From the NCBI GenBank assembly GCA_964493245.1, contig CAZBNB010000009.1, positions 1-64,000 of the forward strand: a stretch of DNA of 64,000 nt, read 5' to 3'. Below, piece by piece: positions 15,976 through 25,306 of the stretch. The number at the start of each line of letters is the position of its first letter. Positions within the stretch are counted from its first letter, which is position 1. This DNA comes from CAZBNB01 sp964493245. GTDB taxonomy: Bacteria; Pseudomonadota; Gammaproteobacteria; Legionellales; Legionellaceae. Made by a program: the position numbers and the translations under genes. A model generated the notes under the pieces. It did no database searches and had not been told where the DNA came from. It saw nothing but the letters and a program-made list of their open reading frames with translations.

Positions 15976-16945
15976 ACTAAAAAAAGGTGATCTGGTTCGT
16001 GTGATTGCACCTTCTAGAAGCTTGGCCATTTTAAGTGAGGAAACTAAACGCATTGCAAATCAGCGGTTTGAAAATTTAGGATTGCGTTTAAGTTTCGGTC
16101 ATCACGTGAGCGATTGCGATATATTTCACTCGAGCTCCATTCAAGCTCGTCTAAAGGATTTACATGATGCTTTTCGTGACAATGAAGTGAAAGCTATTTT
16201 TACTGTGATTGGGGGTTATAATGTCAATCAGTTGTTGGATGAGATTGACTATGAGCTCATTGCAGCTAATCCTAAAATCCTCTGCGGATATTCCGATATC
16301 ACCGCATTGCAAAATGCGATTTATGCAAAAACCGGGTTAGTGACTTATTCTGGTCCGCATTACTCAACTTTAGGAATGGAGCAAGGCATAGATTGGTCCC
16401 TGGATTATTTAAAAAAATGCTTATTCAGTGATACCTCTTTTACAATTGAACCAAGCTTACACTGGAGTGATGACACTTGGTATTTAGATCAAAATAATCG
16501 ACGATTTATGCCACATGAAGGACCATGGGTCATACAAAAAGGCGAAGCAGAAGGTACTATTTTAGGTGCTAATTTATGTACGTTCAATTTATTGCAAGGG
16601 ACTTCTTATATGCCTGCACTAAAAAACACAATTATTTTTTTGGAAGAAGATGCTTTAACCGCAGGTGAAACGGCGGTCGTGTTTGATCGCGATTTACAGT
16701 CTCTAGTGCAGCAGTCTGGTTTTGAGGGCGTACAAGGTGTTGTCATTGGTCGTTTCCAGCAGAGCTCTGCAATGAGCGATGAGCGATTGAAAATGATTGT
16801 TCAAAATAAAAAAGAACTGCAAAATCTGCCTGTGATTGCAAATGTAGATTTCGGTCATACTGATCCGATGATTACTTTCCCAATTGGTGGAAAAATTAAA
16901 ATAATTGCTGGAAAAGATGTGAGGATGACTGTATTACAGCATTGA
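15953..16945 (+). CDS. S66 family serine peptidase (LD-carboxypeptidase / MccF-like)
   Basis: 330 residues. The start IIPNKLKKGDLVRVIAPSRS is typical of the S66 family. The nucleophile elbow is CGYSDITAL (Ser ~112), with FLEEDAL and VDFGHTDPM supplying the likely Glu and His of the Ser-Glu-His triad. The family includes cytosolic LD-carboxypeptidases that trim murein tetrapeptides and MccF, which cleaves processed microcin C and gives self-immunity. Lack of a signal peptide fits a cytosolic enzyme. AAGG upstream supports ATG 15953. The gene begins inside the end of the AlbA_2 gene, so it joins that operon. Confidence 0.85.
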   Translation: MKMIIPNKLKKGDLVRVIAPSRSLAILSEETKRIANQRFENLGLRLSFGHHVSDCDIFHSSSIQARLKDLHDAFRDNEVKAIFTVIGGYNVNQLLDEIDYELIAANPKILCGYSDITALQNAIYAKTGLVTYSGPHYSTLGMEQGIDWSLDYLKKCLFSDTSFTIEPSLHWSDDTWYLDQNNRRFMPHEGPWVIQKGEAEGTILGANLCTFNLLQGTSYMPALKNTIIFLEEDALTAGETAVVFDRDLQSLVQQSGFEGVQGVVIGRFQQSSAMSDERLKMIVQNKKELQNLPVIANVDFGHTDPMITFPIGGKIKIIAGKDVRMTVLQH

Positions 16946-17025
16946 TACAAGTGGTTATTGGACAGCAGGGGTAGTGGTTTGATAATGAAACCTGGAGAAA
17001 TTCAGCATAAATGATTTTAAATAAC

Positions 17026-17048
17026 TGTCGCAACTGTCGCGTTGTCGC
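17026..17048. repeat. triple TGTCGC repeat in intergenic DNA
   Basis: TGTCGC occurs three times (17026, 17035, 17043) in the 190-bp gap before the next gene. The function is unknown; it might be an operator. Confidence 0.5.
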
Positions 17049-17154
17049 ACCGTAGAAAAGTCGTTTATAAATTTAATTCAAGTAGAAATACGGTTATGCC
17101 GATATAAAAAATAATGCAAAATATAGATGTCTCATGAAAAATGTGAGGGTCACC

Positions 17155-17682
17155 ATGCGGGATGAAGAGCTTTTGAAGTTATATGCGGCAGATCAAGAGG
17201 AGCGTAGAAAGTTTGCTATGCTCCAGGATGAAGCCCAAAAAAACAAAATGCGGGAAACAATACAAGCAAATGATGCCAGGCGGAGAGAGCTTGTTTCAGA
17301 GCTGGTTCCATCATTGCATAATCCACTCTTAAGTGCAGAAGATTGTTTTTATGCCGCGACTATTTACAGTCGCGGAGAAGGAATGTCTGAGCGTAAGCAA
17401 GCATTTGAATATGCTAAAAAAGCATATGCATTGGTTCAGTTTAAGAAAGATGATTTTTCTGAGCAAGTAAAATCATTGTATGACGATACTTCGAAAAAAT
17501 TAAAAGAAGATAGTCCTTCATCTACTCAGCAGCAAAAAAATACATCACTGCAGCTTCAGCCTGCTTTTCAAATGGCTCAAAAAAAGAAAGATGAAGAAGA
17601 GCGAGAAGCTGAAAAATTAAAGAAAATACCTAGGTGTTTTAGATGTGGGTTGCAGCATGGTGGCCCATGTCCACCGAAGTAG
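17155..17682 (+). CDS. DUF6624-like protein with C-terminal zinc-knuckle-like motif
   Basis: 175 residues. ADQEERRKFAML...ANDARRRELVSELV...CFYAATIYSRGEG resembles the D..R...l pattern of DUF6624-type proteins; this is a weak family call. A charged coiled-coil-like stretch (KKKDEEEREAEKLKK) leads to CFRCGLQHGGPC, spaced C-x2-C-x3-H-x3-C, close to a CCHC zinc knuckle. ATG 17155 has GAGGGT five to six bases upstream; ATG 17134 lacks a ribosome site. It stands alone between the S66 peptidase and the ABC exporter, in the same direction as both. Function unknown. Confidence 0.65.
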   Translation: MRDEELLKLYAADQEERRKFAMLQDEAQKNKMRETIQANDARRRELVSELVPSLHNPLLSAEDCFYAATIYSRGEGMSERKQAFEYAKKAYALVQFKKDDFSEQVKSLYDDTSKKLKEDSPSSTQQQKNTSLQLQPAFQMAQKKKDEEEREAEKLKKIPRCFRCGLQHGGPCPPK

Positions 17683-17775
17683 TATAAGTAAAAGATCTGA
17701 AAAAGTGAAAATCGATGTTTTTGAGGAACTAAAGCAAGAAATATTGGTTTCATCTATAATGAAATAAAACATTAA

Positions 17776-19563
17776 ATGACAAATAAAATGCGCTCATGCA
17801 AAACAAAAGCTTTACCAGAACGGTTAATGCCTTTTATTTGGTTTTTCCTACGCCATCATTTGTTTTCGATGTCTGGTTATATATTAATCAATGTGGTGGC
17901 CGCTTTTGAGTTTGCATTAGCGCCTTATCTTTTGAAGGTTATTATTGATACAGCTACATTGTACTCAGATAATACGACTCTATTTTTAAAAGCTATTATC
18001 TATCCGGCCATATTCTATGTTTTATTGATCACTCTAGTGCATAACATTGCTTTTCGAATATATCAATTGATCACCATGCATTTATTCCCCAAATTAAGAA
18101 CAGAAGTTTCTGTTGCTCTATTTAAGCATTTAACCAAACACTCGATTTCTTTTTTTCAGCGTAATTTTTCAGGAGATCTTGCAAGCAAAACGCAAAATGT
18201 TTCAGAAGGGATTGAATCAATGATTTTGGGGTTTAATCAGTATATTTGTGGCAATTTGTTTATGCTGGTTATATCGCTTGTTCTATTAGCAACGGTACAT
18301 GTTTATTTTTCTATTATTTTATTCTCAGGAATCATGGCGCTCATATTAAGTGGCTATTTTTTAAACAAAAAAACAACATCGTTTGCTCATGATTTCGCGG
18401 AAGAAAAAAGCCAAGTCACTGGACAGTTAGTAGATAGTATTTCGAATATTATGAGTACAAAGATTTTTTCAAACACAGCTCATGAAACAAATCGTATTGA
18501 AACAGTGTTTAATTCAGTTGGACGAAAAGATAAGTTGTTGCAAAAACATGTCATGTTTCTTTCTTTTAACTTAAATATTATTTACATGATTTTTGTTGCA
18601 TTGTTGATGTTTGGATTAATTTATTTTCGGATACATGGTACATTGACCGCAGGTGATTTTGCTTTTATTTTAGGGCTCTCGATTACAACCACTAATATGA
18701 TTAGTGGCCTTAATGATCAGATGCCGGAGTTTTCTAAAAATATTGGTAAATGCCAACAAGCTTTAAATGTTATTATTGCGCCACATGATGTTCAAGATAA
18801 TGAACATGCGGTGCCGTTACACATTACTGAAGAAAAAATTCATTTTAAAGATGTTAGCTTTGGCTATGATGCAAATAAATTTATATTTGAAAAATTCAAT
18901 CTCACTATTGCTCCAAAACAAAAAATTGGTTTAGTTGGGTATTCAGGTGCAGGAAAAACGACGCTTATTAACTTATTGTTCCGGTTATATGATGTCCAAC
19001 AAGGTGAGATTAGCATAGATGCTCAGCCCATTAACGGCGTTACTCGTGATAGCTTAATGGACAATATGGTTCTTATTCCTCAAAATACAGAATTATTTCA
19101 TCGAACTATTATGGATAATATACGTTATGGCGATACCAAAGCATCGGATGAAGGGGTTATCAAAGCTGCAAAATTAGCAAAATGCCATGAATTTATTAGT
19201 CAGCTTCCCGAAAAATATCAATCGGTTGTTGGAGAGCGAGGAATAACACTTTCTGGTGGGCAACGGCAACGTATCGCCATTGCGCGTGCTATTCTAAAGA
19301 ATGCACCCATTTTAGTTTTGGATGAAGCAACGTCTGCATTAGATTCTGTTACAGAAAAAGAAATCCAAGATGCATTGAATGAAGTGATGAAAAATAAAAC
19401 TGTCATTGTTATTGCACATCGATTATCGACCATCATGGCGATGGACCGTATTTTGTTTCTTGAGAATGGTAGAATTATCGAAGATGGTACCGTTAAGGAG
19501 TTGCAAAAGAAAAATGGGAGTTTTGCGAAGTTATTGACAATGCAACAGCAAATAAAAGCATAA
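17776..19563 (+). CDS. ABC exporter, fused permease-ATPase
   Basis: 595 residues, the usual size for a half-transporter of the MsbA/lipid-drug exporter type. Residues ~25-310 form a six-helix permease domain. The nucleotide-binding domain has Walker A GYSGAGKTT (~388), signature LSGGQRQR (~492), Walker B ILVLDEATSALD (~512) and the switch His in IAHRLS. It would work as a homodimer in the inner membrane, expelling a hydrophobic or peptide substrate that cannot be deduced. No accessory fusion protein or peptidase domain is present. Its position near the MccF-like peptidase hints at toxin immunity or drug export, but that is inference. Confidence 0.9.
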   Translation: MTNKMRSCKTKALPERLMPFIWFFLRHHLFSMSGYILINVVAAFEFALAPYLLKVIIDTATLYSDNTTLFLKAIIYPAIFYVLLITLVHNIAFRIYQLITMHLFPKLRTEVSVALFKHLTKHSISFFQRNFSGDLASKTQNVSEGIESMILGFNQYICGNLFMLVISLVLLATVHVYFSIILFSGIMALILSGYFLNKKTTSFAHDFAEEKSQVTGQLVDSISNIMSTKIFSNTAHETNRIETVFNSVGRKDKLLQKHVMFLSFNLNIIYMIFVALLMFGLIYFRIHGTLTAGDFAFILGLSITTTNMISGLNDQMPEFSKNIGKCQQALNVIIAPHDVQDNEHAVPLHITEEKIHFKDVSFGYDANKFIFEKFNLTIAPKQKIGLVGYSGAGKTTLINLLFRLYDVQQGEISIDAQPINGVTRDSLMDNMVLIPQNTELFHRTIMDNIRYGDTKASDEGVIKAAKLAKCHEFISQLPEKYQSVVGERGITLSGGQRQRIAIARAILKNAPILVLDEATSALDSVTEKEIQDALNEVMKNKTVIVIAHRLSTIMAMDRILFLENGRIIEDGTVKELQKKNGSFAKLLTMQQQIKA

Positions 19564-19658
19564 TTATGTAGTATCAAACGATACGCCATCATTTCTTTAA
19601 AGGCTGAGTTTCTTTCTTTTTAAGAAACAAATTGAATGCAACCTATCGTCATCATTGT

Positions 19659-19893
19659 TTATTTTCTATGGAGATCGCAGCAAGTATTTACAAAAGATAA
19701 AATTTTGAAGGCAGACTTTTTCGGAATAAGCTTAGAAACGTCCCGCGTCAACTCGCATGCTAATTGTGATTTAAACGCTTCATCTTGAGTAAATGATGCT
19801 TTGATTAAAGCTAGACTTGGTTTTTAATAATTTTTTCGCCAATCTTTTTTTGCCGGTACCCGCAATATCAGTTAGTAAGATAATGGTATTCAT
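19659..19893 (-). pseudogene. frameshifted remnant of a P-loop NTPase gene
   Basis: On the minus strand, ATG 19893 starts MNTIILLTDIAGTGKKRLAK, which resembles the Walker A start of a small AAA or kinase-type protein, but stops after ~37 codons. A different frame continues without stops as FTQDEAFKSQLACELTRDV and on to the stop at 19659. This reads as one short gene with a frameshift and loss of the 3' part. The rest of the 437-bp gap (19,564-20,001) shows nothing else convincing. Confidence 0.4.
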
Positions 19894-20001
19894 GTATCAA
19901 ATCATTAGAGAATATGATTTGATTATAGAATAGAGAAATTGGGGTAAATTTAGAGGCTCCAAAGTGATGGAGAAAATAAACAATTAGAGCATAGGAAAGA
20001 T

Positions 20002-21540
20002 ATGAAATTAAAAGCGACTATTTTTATATTTTACTTATTGTTCACATCTATTAGCTACTCTGACAACCATAACATGGAGTTATTCAATAAAGCGAATTAT
20101 TTAAAAAAGCCAACGGGGCAATATGGTGTTGGTTTTAGAGACTTTCATTGGGTTAATCAAAAAGCTTGTCCCGACTTAAATTTTAATGGTAAAAACCATG
20201 ATGATTTTAGCCAAGGTAATACAAAATATTGCCATGAAATCATGGCGAGAATTTATTATCCTACGGCATTGCAACGTCAACCTAGCTCACTTTACTATCG
20301 TCCTTTTATAGAGTCGGCCTCTCGGGATATGAATCGAATACCGAGCATTAAAAAAGAACAATTAGAGCAATTAAATAAAATTAGAACTTTTTCTCGAGAA
20401 AGATCACCGGTTATTAGGAATAAAAAATTTCCTATATTGTTATTTAGCCCTGGATTTGGATGCCCTGTAGAAATGTATGAAAATTATATCACAGAGCTAG
20501 TGAGTCAGGGTTACATCATTGTCGGTATTAATACGCCGTTTATTAATCTTGTAGCGTTGCCAAATGGTCATGTAGTTATGCCCACAGGCTTGAGCAATGA
20601 GGAATCGATTAGAGATAAATTTGTTCCATTGCAATCACAAGATTTAATGTATGTTTATGATAAATTGAATAAGCTGCAGCATGTAGAGAAGTTATTTTCA
20701 AGTATGGATATCAAGCACATTGGTTTACTTGGTCATTCGATAGGTGCATGGACCTTGCTTGATGTAGCATATGCTCATCAGTCTTGGTTTCAAGCAATCG
20801 TTGCACTGGATATAGGTGATGACTCAACAGGACAGCCCTTAAATAAATTAAGTAATTTTTCCATTCCGGTCATGTATCAAATTAATTCCATCAGAAAATT
20901 GTCCTCACCCTACATGCCGATCACTTATCAACTGAAGCGAAGAGGATATTTGGTTGGGATTTCTCCAAATGAGCAAAATGATACATACAGTCATCATATG
21001 AATTTTACCGACTGGTCAACCTTACAATATCTTCCAGCTTATACGATTTTTTTTGATCATTTGAAAGCGGAGCAAATGGCACGTGGGTTTGATTTCAAGG
21101 TGATGTCTCATCCTCCTACAAAAAAAGATATTCAAGCTTTTGATAAAATAACTTATGTGATATCTAAACAGGAAAGTACATGGCTTTTTTCTGTGTATTT
21201 TGTAGACATAAAGAACAAAAACTTGCCAATACCTATATCATATTTGGATATTAAGAGGGTAGATGGTTTATCTGAAGCTTTATCTACTATATCTGATAAA
21301 CAAATTGAGAAATTAAGAGAAAGTGACATTGCGCCTATAAAAAAAATAGTAATATCTCTTAACAATAAATTAGTCTCTATACTGGGAACAGGGGATGGCT
21401 GGGAAATAACGGATTCTATCAATATTTATTTAGTTAATTTTTTTAACATGTATTTGAAGCACGAAAAAAACCAGTCATTTAAAAAATGTATTCCTTTACA
21501 TAAGAATACCTATATTAAATGTGGTCCTGAGGATGTATGA
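20002..21540 (+). CDS. secreted PAF-acetylhydrolase-like lipase/esterase
   Basis: 512 residues. A signal peptide (MKLKATIFIFYLLFTSISYS) is followed by a PAF-acetylhydrolase/plasma lipase-type alpha/beta hydrolase: PILLFSPGFGCPVEMYENYITEL supplies the oxyanion-loop region, LLGHSIGAW (~243-250) the nucleophile elbow, IVALDIGDDS the usual acid strand, and NDTYSHHMNFTDW the likely His region. The C-terminal ~140 residues do not match the hydrolase core and contain DGWEITDSINIYLVNFFNMYL. It probably cleaves phospholipid acyl chains outside the cytoplasm; related enzymes are common in intracellular pathogens. It is preceded by a long gap and is likely monocistronic. Confidence 0.75.
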   Translation: MKLKATIFIFYLLFTSISYSDNHNMELFNKANYLKKPTGQYGVGFRDFHWVNQKACPDLNFNGKNHDDFSQGNTKYCHEIMARIYYPTALQRQPSSLYYRPFIESASRDMNRIPSIKKEQLEQLNKIRTFSRERSPVIRNKKFPILLFSPGFGCPVEMYENYITELVSQGYIIVGINTPFINLVALPNGHVVMPTGLSNEESIRDKFVPLQSQDLMYVYDKLNKLQHVEKLFSSMDIKHIGLLGHSIGAWTLLDVAYAHQSWFQAIVALDIGDDSTGQPLNKLSNFSIPVMYQINSIRKLSSPYMPITYQLKRRGYLVGISPNEQNDTYSHHMNFTDWSTLQYLPAYTIFFDHLKAEQMARGFDFKVMSHPPTKKDIQAFDKITYVISKQESTWLFSVYFVDIKNKNLPIPISYLDIKRVDGLSEALSTISDKQIEKLRESDIAPIKKIVISLNNKLVSILGTGDGWEITDSINIYLVNFFNMYLKHEKNQSFKKCIPLHKNTYIKCGPEDV

Positions 21541-21612
21541 AGATGGTGATTTATTTAGAAAAAGGATCCTACTTCAATGTACTAAAAAGCGAGGAAATAG
21601 TTTGAAAAAAAC

Positions 21613-21643
21613 TTGACTCTATTGCTGCTATATACCTTATCTT
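21613..21643 (+). promoter_or_regulatory. predicted MerR-type promoter with 19-bp spacer
   Basis: TTGACT (21613-21618) and TATCTT (21638-21643) are separated by 19 nt, the stretched spacing typical of promoters that MerR-family proteins untwist. It stands just upstream of a MerR-family gene, which suggests autoregulation. Confidence 0.55.
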
Positions 21644-21664
21644 TCGATTTAAGGAGGTCACACA

Positions 21665-22615
21665 ATGACTCAATGGTATGTAAAAGACTTAAGTAAATTA
21701 ACGGGTGTTTCGGTGCAAACCTTGCATCATTATGACCGTATTAAGCTACTCAAGCCTTCTTTGCGTCTTACCAATGGTTATCGTGTTTACTCTGAGAAGG
21801 ATTTGTTGAAGTTACAGCAGATTATTGCACTGAAATATTTTGGTTTTGAGTTATCAAAAATCAAAACATTATTGTCTCACGAATCTAATGCCCTTGAGCA
21901 TTTTGATAAACAAGCCAGTGTATTAGAAAGAAATGGGAAGGCGATGCTTGAAGGAGCCGTCTCGTTAAGGAAAATAATCCAAGCCATTAACGATGATAAA
22001 TCTATTCCATGGCAAAGCATTATTGAAATGATAGAGGTATATCGTATGTCACAGAATCTTGATCATGACTGGGTTAAAGAAATTTTCACACCCGAGGAAT
22101 TAAAAGAATATGCATTATTTGAAAAAGAATTGCATGAAAAATCAACACCTGAAGAGAAATCAGCTTTTGAAGATAGTTGGGATCAGTTATTAAATGAGGT
22201 CAAAAGCCATCTTAAAGAAGATCCTTATTCTGAGGAAGGGATTCGTTTAGGAAAAAAATGGATGGATTGGGTGAATGGCGTGTATGGTAAAAAATACGCT
22301 TCGCTGAGTACAAAAATATATGAACGAGGATTTAAACAAGGAAAATTTTTAGACAAGGTGGGAATGACTACGGAAATTGTGTCATGGGTTGAAAATGCAA
22401 CTAGAGCTTATTGGAAACAGCGAGTCACCGATGTTTTAAAAAATGTAGGAAAGCTTCATAATACTGAAGTCTTAAAACAATGGAATACTCTATTAGAAGA
22501 AATGTATGGTGAAGACAATTCTTTAAAACAGGCCATTTATGAAATTGTGCTCAAGAGTGAAGAAACCACTTCAGAAGCAAAAGACTGGCTTAAAACCATG
22601 ATTTTTGATCAATAA
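21665..22615 (+). CDS. MerR family regulator with TipAS-like ligand domain
   Basis: 316 residues. The N-terminal MerR domain is clear: YVKDLSKLTGVSVQTLHHYDRIKLLKPS, then NGYRVYSEKDLLKLQQI, with a dimerising helix at ~75-115. The C-terminal ~180 residues (FTPEELKEYALFEKEL...WDQLLNEVKSHLKEDP) match the TipAS antibiotic-recognition domain pattern, which binds diverse hydrophobic or thiopeptide compounds. It is therefore a drug-responsive activator that twists promoters open. An ideal AAGGAGGT ribosome site precedes ATG 21665. A 19-bp-spaced promoter lies upstream. The FAD monooxygenase gene 65 bp downstream is a plausible target. Confidence 0.88.
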   Translation: MTQWYVKDLSKLTGVSVQTLHHYDRIKLLKPSLRLTNGYRVYSEKDLLKLQQIIALKYFGFELSKIKTLLSHESNALEHFDKQASVLERNGKAMLEGAVSLRKIIQAINDDKSIPWQSIIEMIEVYRMSQNLDHDWVKEIFTPEELKEYALFEKELHEKSTPEEKSAFEDSWDQLLNEVKSHLKEDPYSEEGIRLGKKWMDWVNGVYGKKYASLSTKIYERGFKQGKFLDKVGMTTEIVSWVENATRAYWKQRVTDVLKNVGKLHNTEVLKQWNTLLEEMYGEDNSLKQAIYEIVLKSEETTSEAKDWLKTMIFDQ

Positions 22616-22679
22616 ACCCCGATAAATATCGAAGTGATATAAGAATTTAACTCAATCATCAAAATCTGGATTTTTATTT

Positions 22680-24299
22680 ATGCAAAATGTGCCTGTTCTT
22701 ATTGTTGGTGGTGGACCTGTTGGTTTAAGTATGGCATTGGCTTTGGCTCGACAGAATGTTAAATCGATTGTGATTGAGCGAGAGCCACAGTTTACTAACC
22801 ATCCTAAAGCAAGAGGTGTGAATGTGAGAACCATGGAGCTTTTTAGCCAATGGGGAAATGCCAAAGAGCTCTTGAATCATGAACTTCCTAAAGAGTCGCG
22901 AAGATTTATATGGGTCAGAACCTTACAAGGTGAGGAGGTAACTCGCGTTGTTATGGAGGAAGCTTGTATGAATCAACTTAGTCCAACACATGCAAGTTTT
23001 GTTGCGCAAGATAAAATTGAAGAGTCTCTTTTCAATTCAATTTCATGTTACCCAGATATGACGGAAGTACAATTTTCAAAAGAGTTTATTTCGTTTGATG
23101 AGAGTGAGTCTGGAATAACTGCTAGGATCATGAATAAAGCAACTGATCAAGAAGAGTATATTAGTGCCCAATATTTAATAGCTGCTGATGGCGCTCATAG
23201 TAAAATACGTCAACAATTAGAGATTAGCTTGCATGGACCTGACAATCATGGTGAATTTTGCAGTGTTTACTGTGAGATGGATCTTTCAGCTTGGACTAGG
23301 CACAGGCCTTGCTATGGATATTTCTTTGTTGATCCTAAGCGATTTACACGGTTTTTAACGACTGTTGATGGAAAGAATCGCTGGATAGTGGGGTTACGCT
23401 TTGCAGAAAATCATTTAAAAAACCATTATTCAGATGCTTATTGTATAAACGAAATCAGAGAATTACTTGATTCGCCAATTTTGGATATTCACATCATTAA
23501 TAAAAGCTTTTGGAAAAGCGGCGCTCAAATTGCAGAGCGATACCATAAAGGACGAGTGTTTTTGGTTGGAGATTCTGCTCATCGCTTACCTCCGACAGGA
23601 GCTTTTGGAATGAATACTGGCATTCAAGATGCGCATAATCTTGCATGGAAATTAGCATTTGTTATTTTCCATAGGGCTTCAGAGAGGCTGTTAAATTCAT
23701 ATTATGAAGAACGTGCTCCTGTAGCTAAACAAAACATGCAATGGAGCCAAGATAATGCGAAACGCTTTACTGATATTTATTATGCGATTTACCAAAATGA
23801 TATGGCAAAATTAAAAGATTTATTAAAAGATCAACAGAAACACCTGAATTATGCGGGTCTAGATTTAGGTTTTATTTATCATTCAGACATCATTAATAAT
23901 GAAAATTCACAAACAATTAATATCTCTCCTTCGGAATATCTCCCCACAACTATCCCTGGAAGCCGTGCCCCTCATGTTGACTTGATAAAAGACGGATGTC
24001 TTATTTCAACACTTGAGCTGTTCGAAAAAGATTTCGTTTTGTTTGTAGGTTGTGACGGTGAACAATGGAAGGATGTCGTTGATAAGCTAATCCAAGATAA
24101 AGTATATTCATTGAAAGTTTATAGAGTGGCATCGGATGGAGATCTGATTGATCTTCATCAATGTTGGTATAAGAACTATGAAATATCCCCAACTGGTGCT
24201 GTTCTAGTTCGGCCGGATGGCCATGTTGCTTGGCGAGCTCCTTGTATAACAAATGATGCTAAAATGATGTTAGAAAAGTGTTTAGTTAATATGATGTAA
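22680..24299 (+). CDS. FAD-dependent aromatic-type monooxygenase (PheA/TfdB group)
   Basis: 539 residues. VLIVGGGPVGLSMALALA (~6-23) is the FAD dinucleotide-binding motif, with ARGVNVRTMELF following. GRVFLVGDSAHRLPPTGAFG (~290-309) is the second FAD/ribityl motif, then MNTGIQDAHNLAWKLA. A thioredoxin-like C-terminal domain (~440-539) is typical of phenol-hydroxylase-type members. The enzyme would use NAD(P)H and oxygen to hydroxylate an aromatic ring. Relatives degrade phenols, act in polyketide synthesis or inactivate antibiotics such as rifamycins. The adjacent TipAS-type regulator makes drug inactivation attractive but unproven. Confidence 0.88.
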   Translation: MQNVPVLIVGGGPVGLSMALALARQNVKSIVIEREPQFTNHPKARGVNVRTMELFSQWGNAKELLNHELPKESRRFIWVRTLQGEEVTRVVMEEACMNQLSPTHASFVAQDKIEESLFNSISCYPDMTEVQFSKEFISFDESESGITARIMNKATDQEEYISAQYLIAADGAHSKIRQQLEISLHGPDNHGEFCSVYCEMDLSAWTRHRPCYGYFFVDPKRFTRFLTTVDGKNRWIVGLRFAENHLKNHYSDAYCINEIRELLDSPILDIHIINKSFWKSGAQIAERYHKGRVFLVGDSAHRLPPTGAFGMNTGIQDAHNLAWKLAFVIFHRASERLLNSYYEERAPVAKQNMQWSQDNAKRFTDIYYAIYQNDMAKLKDLLKDQQKHLNYAGLDLGFIYHSDIINNENSQTINISPSEYLPTTIPGSRAPHVDLIKDGCLISTLELFEKDFVLFVGCDGEQWKDVVDKLIQDKVYSLKVYRVASDGDLIDLHQCWYKNYEISPTGAVLVRPDGHVAWRAPCITNDAKMMLEKCLVNMM

Positions 24300-24315
24300 T
24301 TCTGGGAGAAAATAA

Positions 24316-24828
24316 GTGTTTATTCGCATCAGAGAGCCGAATATAAATGACGCTGTTCAATTTATATACTTTATGAGCAGAAGTGAAAGCTTGCATTCTC
24401 CATGGACAACTGCACCTAAAACACTTAATGAATTTGAGCAATATATTGAGCGTATCCAGCAGCCTAATCAAAAAGGACTATTGGTAGAGGTCGATGAAAA
24501 AAATATTGCAGGTGTTTTCAATATTAATGAAATAGTGTTTGGATGTTTTCAAAGCGCTTATTTGGGTTTTTATGCAACCATTGATTATGCTGGCCAAGGT
24601 GTTATGAGTGCAGCATTAAAATTGGTTTTGCAGCATATCTTTGAACAATTAAATCTTCATCGCATTGAAGCTAATATTCAGCCTGGAAATAAAAAATCCA
24701 TCCAATTAGTTCAATCAAATGGATTTAAAAAAGAAGGTTTTTCACCTAAGTATCTTAAAATTGATGGTGAGTGGCGTGATCATGAACGTTGGGCTATAAC
24801 TTATGAGGATTGGAGTAAGGTGATATAG
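24316..24828 (+). CDS. GNAT acetyltransferase (RimJ/RimL type)
   Basis: 170 residues. The acetyl-CoA-binding part reads FYATIDYAGQGVMSAALKLVLQHIFEQ, then LHRIEANIQPGNKKSIQLVQSNGFKKEGF, the full RimJ/RimL-like pattern. The C-terminus DGEWRDHERWAITYEDW is also typical. The substrate could be a ribosomal protein N-terminus, another protein or a small molecule. It starts at GTG 24316 with GGGAG seven bases upstream. It lies 16 bp after the FAD monooxygenase and ahead of a second GNAT gene, so a three-gene operon is likely. Confidence 0.88.
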   Translation: MFIRIREPNINDAVQFIYFMSRSESLHSPWTTAPKTLNEFEQYIERIQQPNQKGLLVEVDEKNIAGVFNINEIVFGCFQSAYLGFYATIDYAGQGVMSAALKLVLQHIFEQLNLHRIEANIQPGNKKSIQLVQSNGFKKEGFSPKYLKIDGEWRDHERWAITYEDWSKVI

Positions 24829-24856
24829 TTTTTATAGATGAGTAAAGAGGTAAAGT

Positions 24857-25306
24857 ATGGAAAAAATCATTATTAGAAAACCACATCATAATGAGTATGA
24901 CGACTGGATTAAAATATATAAGGAATATCTGGATTTTTATCAAACATCACTTACTCCTGAAGAACTGAAAACAGTATGGTTATGGATATCTGAACCAAAT
25001 CCAGAATTATTTTGTTATTTGGCGGAGCTTGATAAAAAAATTGTAGGCTTAGCCCACTTTCGGAAATTTATCCGGCCAATAAAATCTTGTCATAGTATTT
25101 TTCTGGATGATTTATTTGTAGTATCTGAGTTTCGAGGACAGAGGATAGGATATCGATTAATTGAAGCTGTAAAGCTATACGCAAAGGAAAATAATTTCCC
25201 TTTGGTTAGATGGGTAACTGGGCATGACAATACACAGGCAATGAAACTGTATGATTCAATTGCTCAAAAGACTACATGGGTAATTTATGATGCTAAAGTC
25301 ATATAA
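24857..25306 (+). CDS. GNAT acetyltransferase
   Basis: 149 residues with the GNAT fold: an N-terminal strand and helices (IIIRKPHHNEYDDWIKIYKEYLDF), IVGLAHFRKF, then acetyl-CoA loop LDDLFVVSEFRGQRIGYRLIEAV (motif A, RGQRIG) and GHDNTQAMKLYDSIAQK (motif B). It belongs to the small aminoalkylphosphonate/diamine-like GNAT group by appearance, with an unknown acceptor. AAAGAGG upstream supports ATG 24857. It is probably co-transcribed with the preceding GNAT gene; the next gene is convergent. Confidence 0.85.
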   Translation: MEKIIIRKPHHNEYDDWIKIYKEYLDFYQTSLTPEELKTVWLWISEPNPELFCYLAELDKKIVGLAHFRKFIRPIKSCHSIFLDDLFVVSEFRGQRIGYRLIEAVKLYAKENNFPLVRWVTGHDNTQAMKLYDSIAQKTTWVIYDAKVI

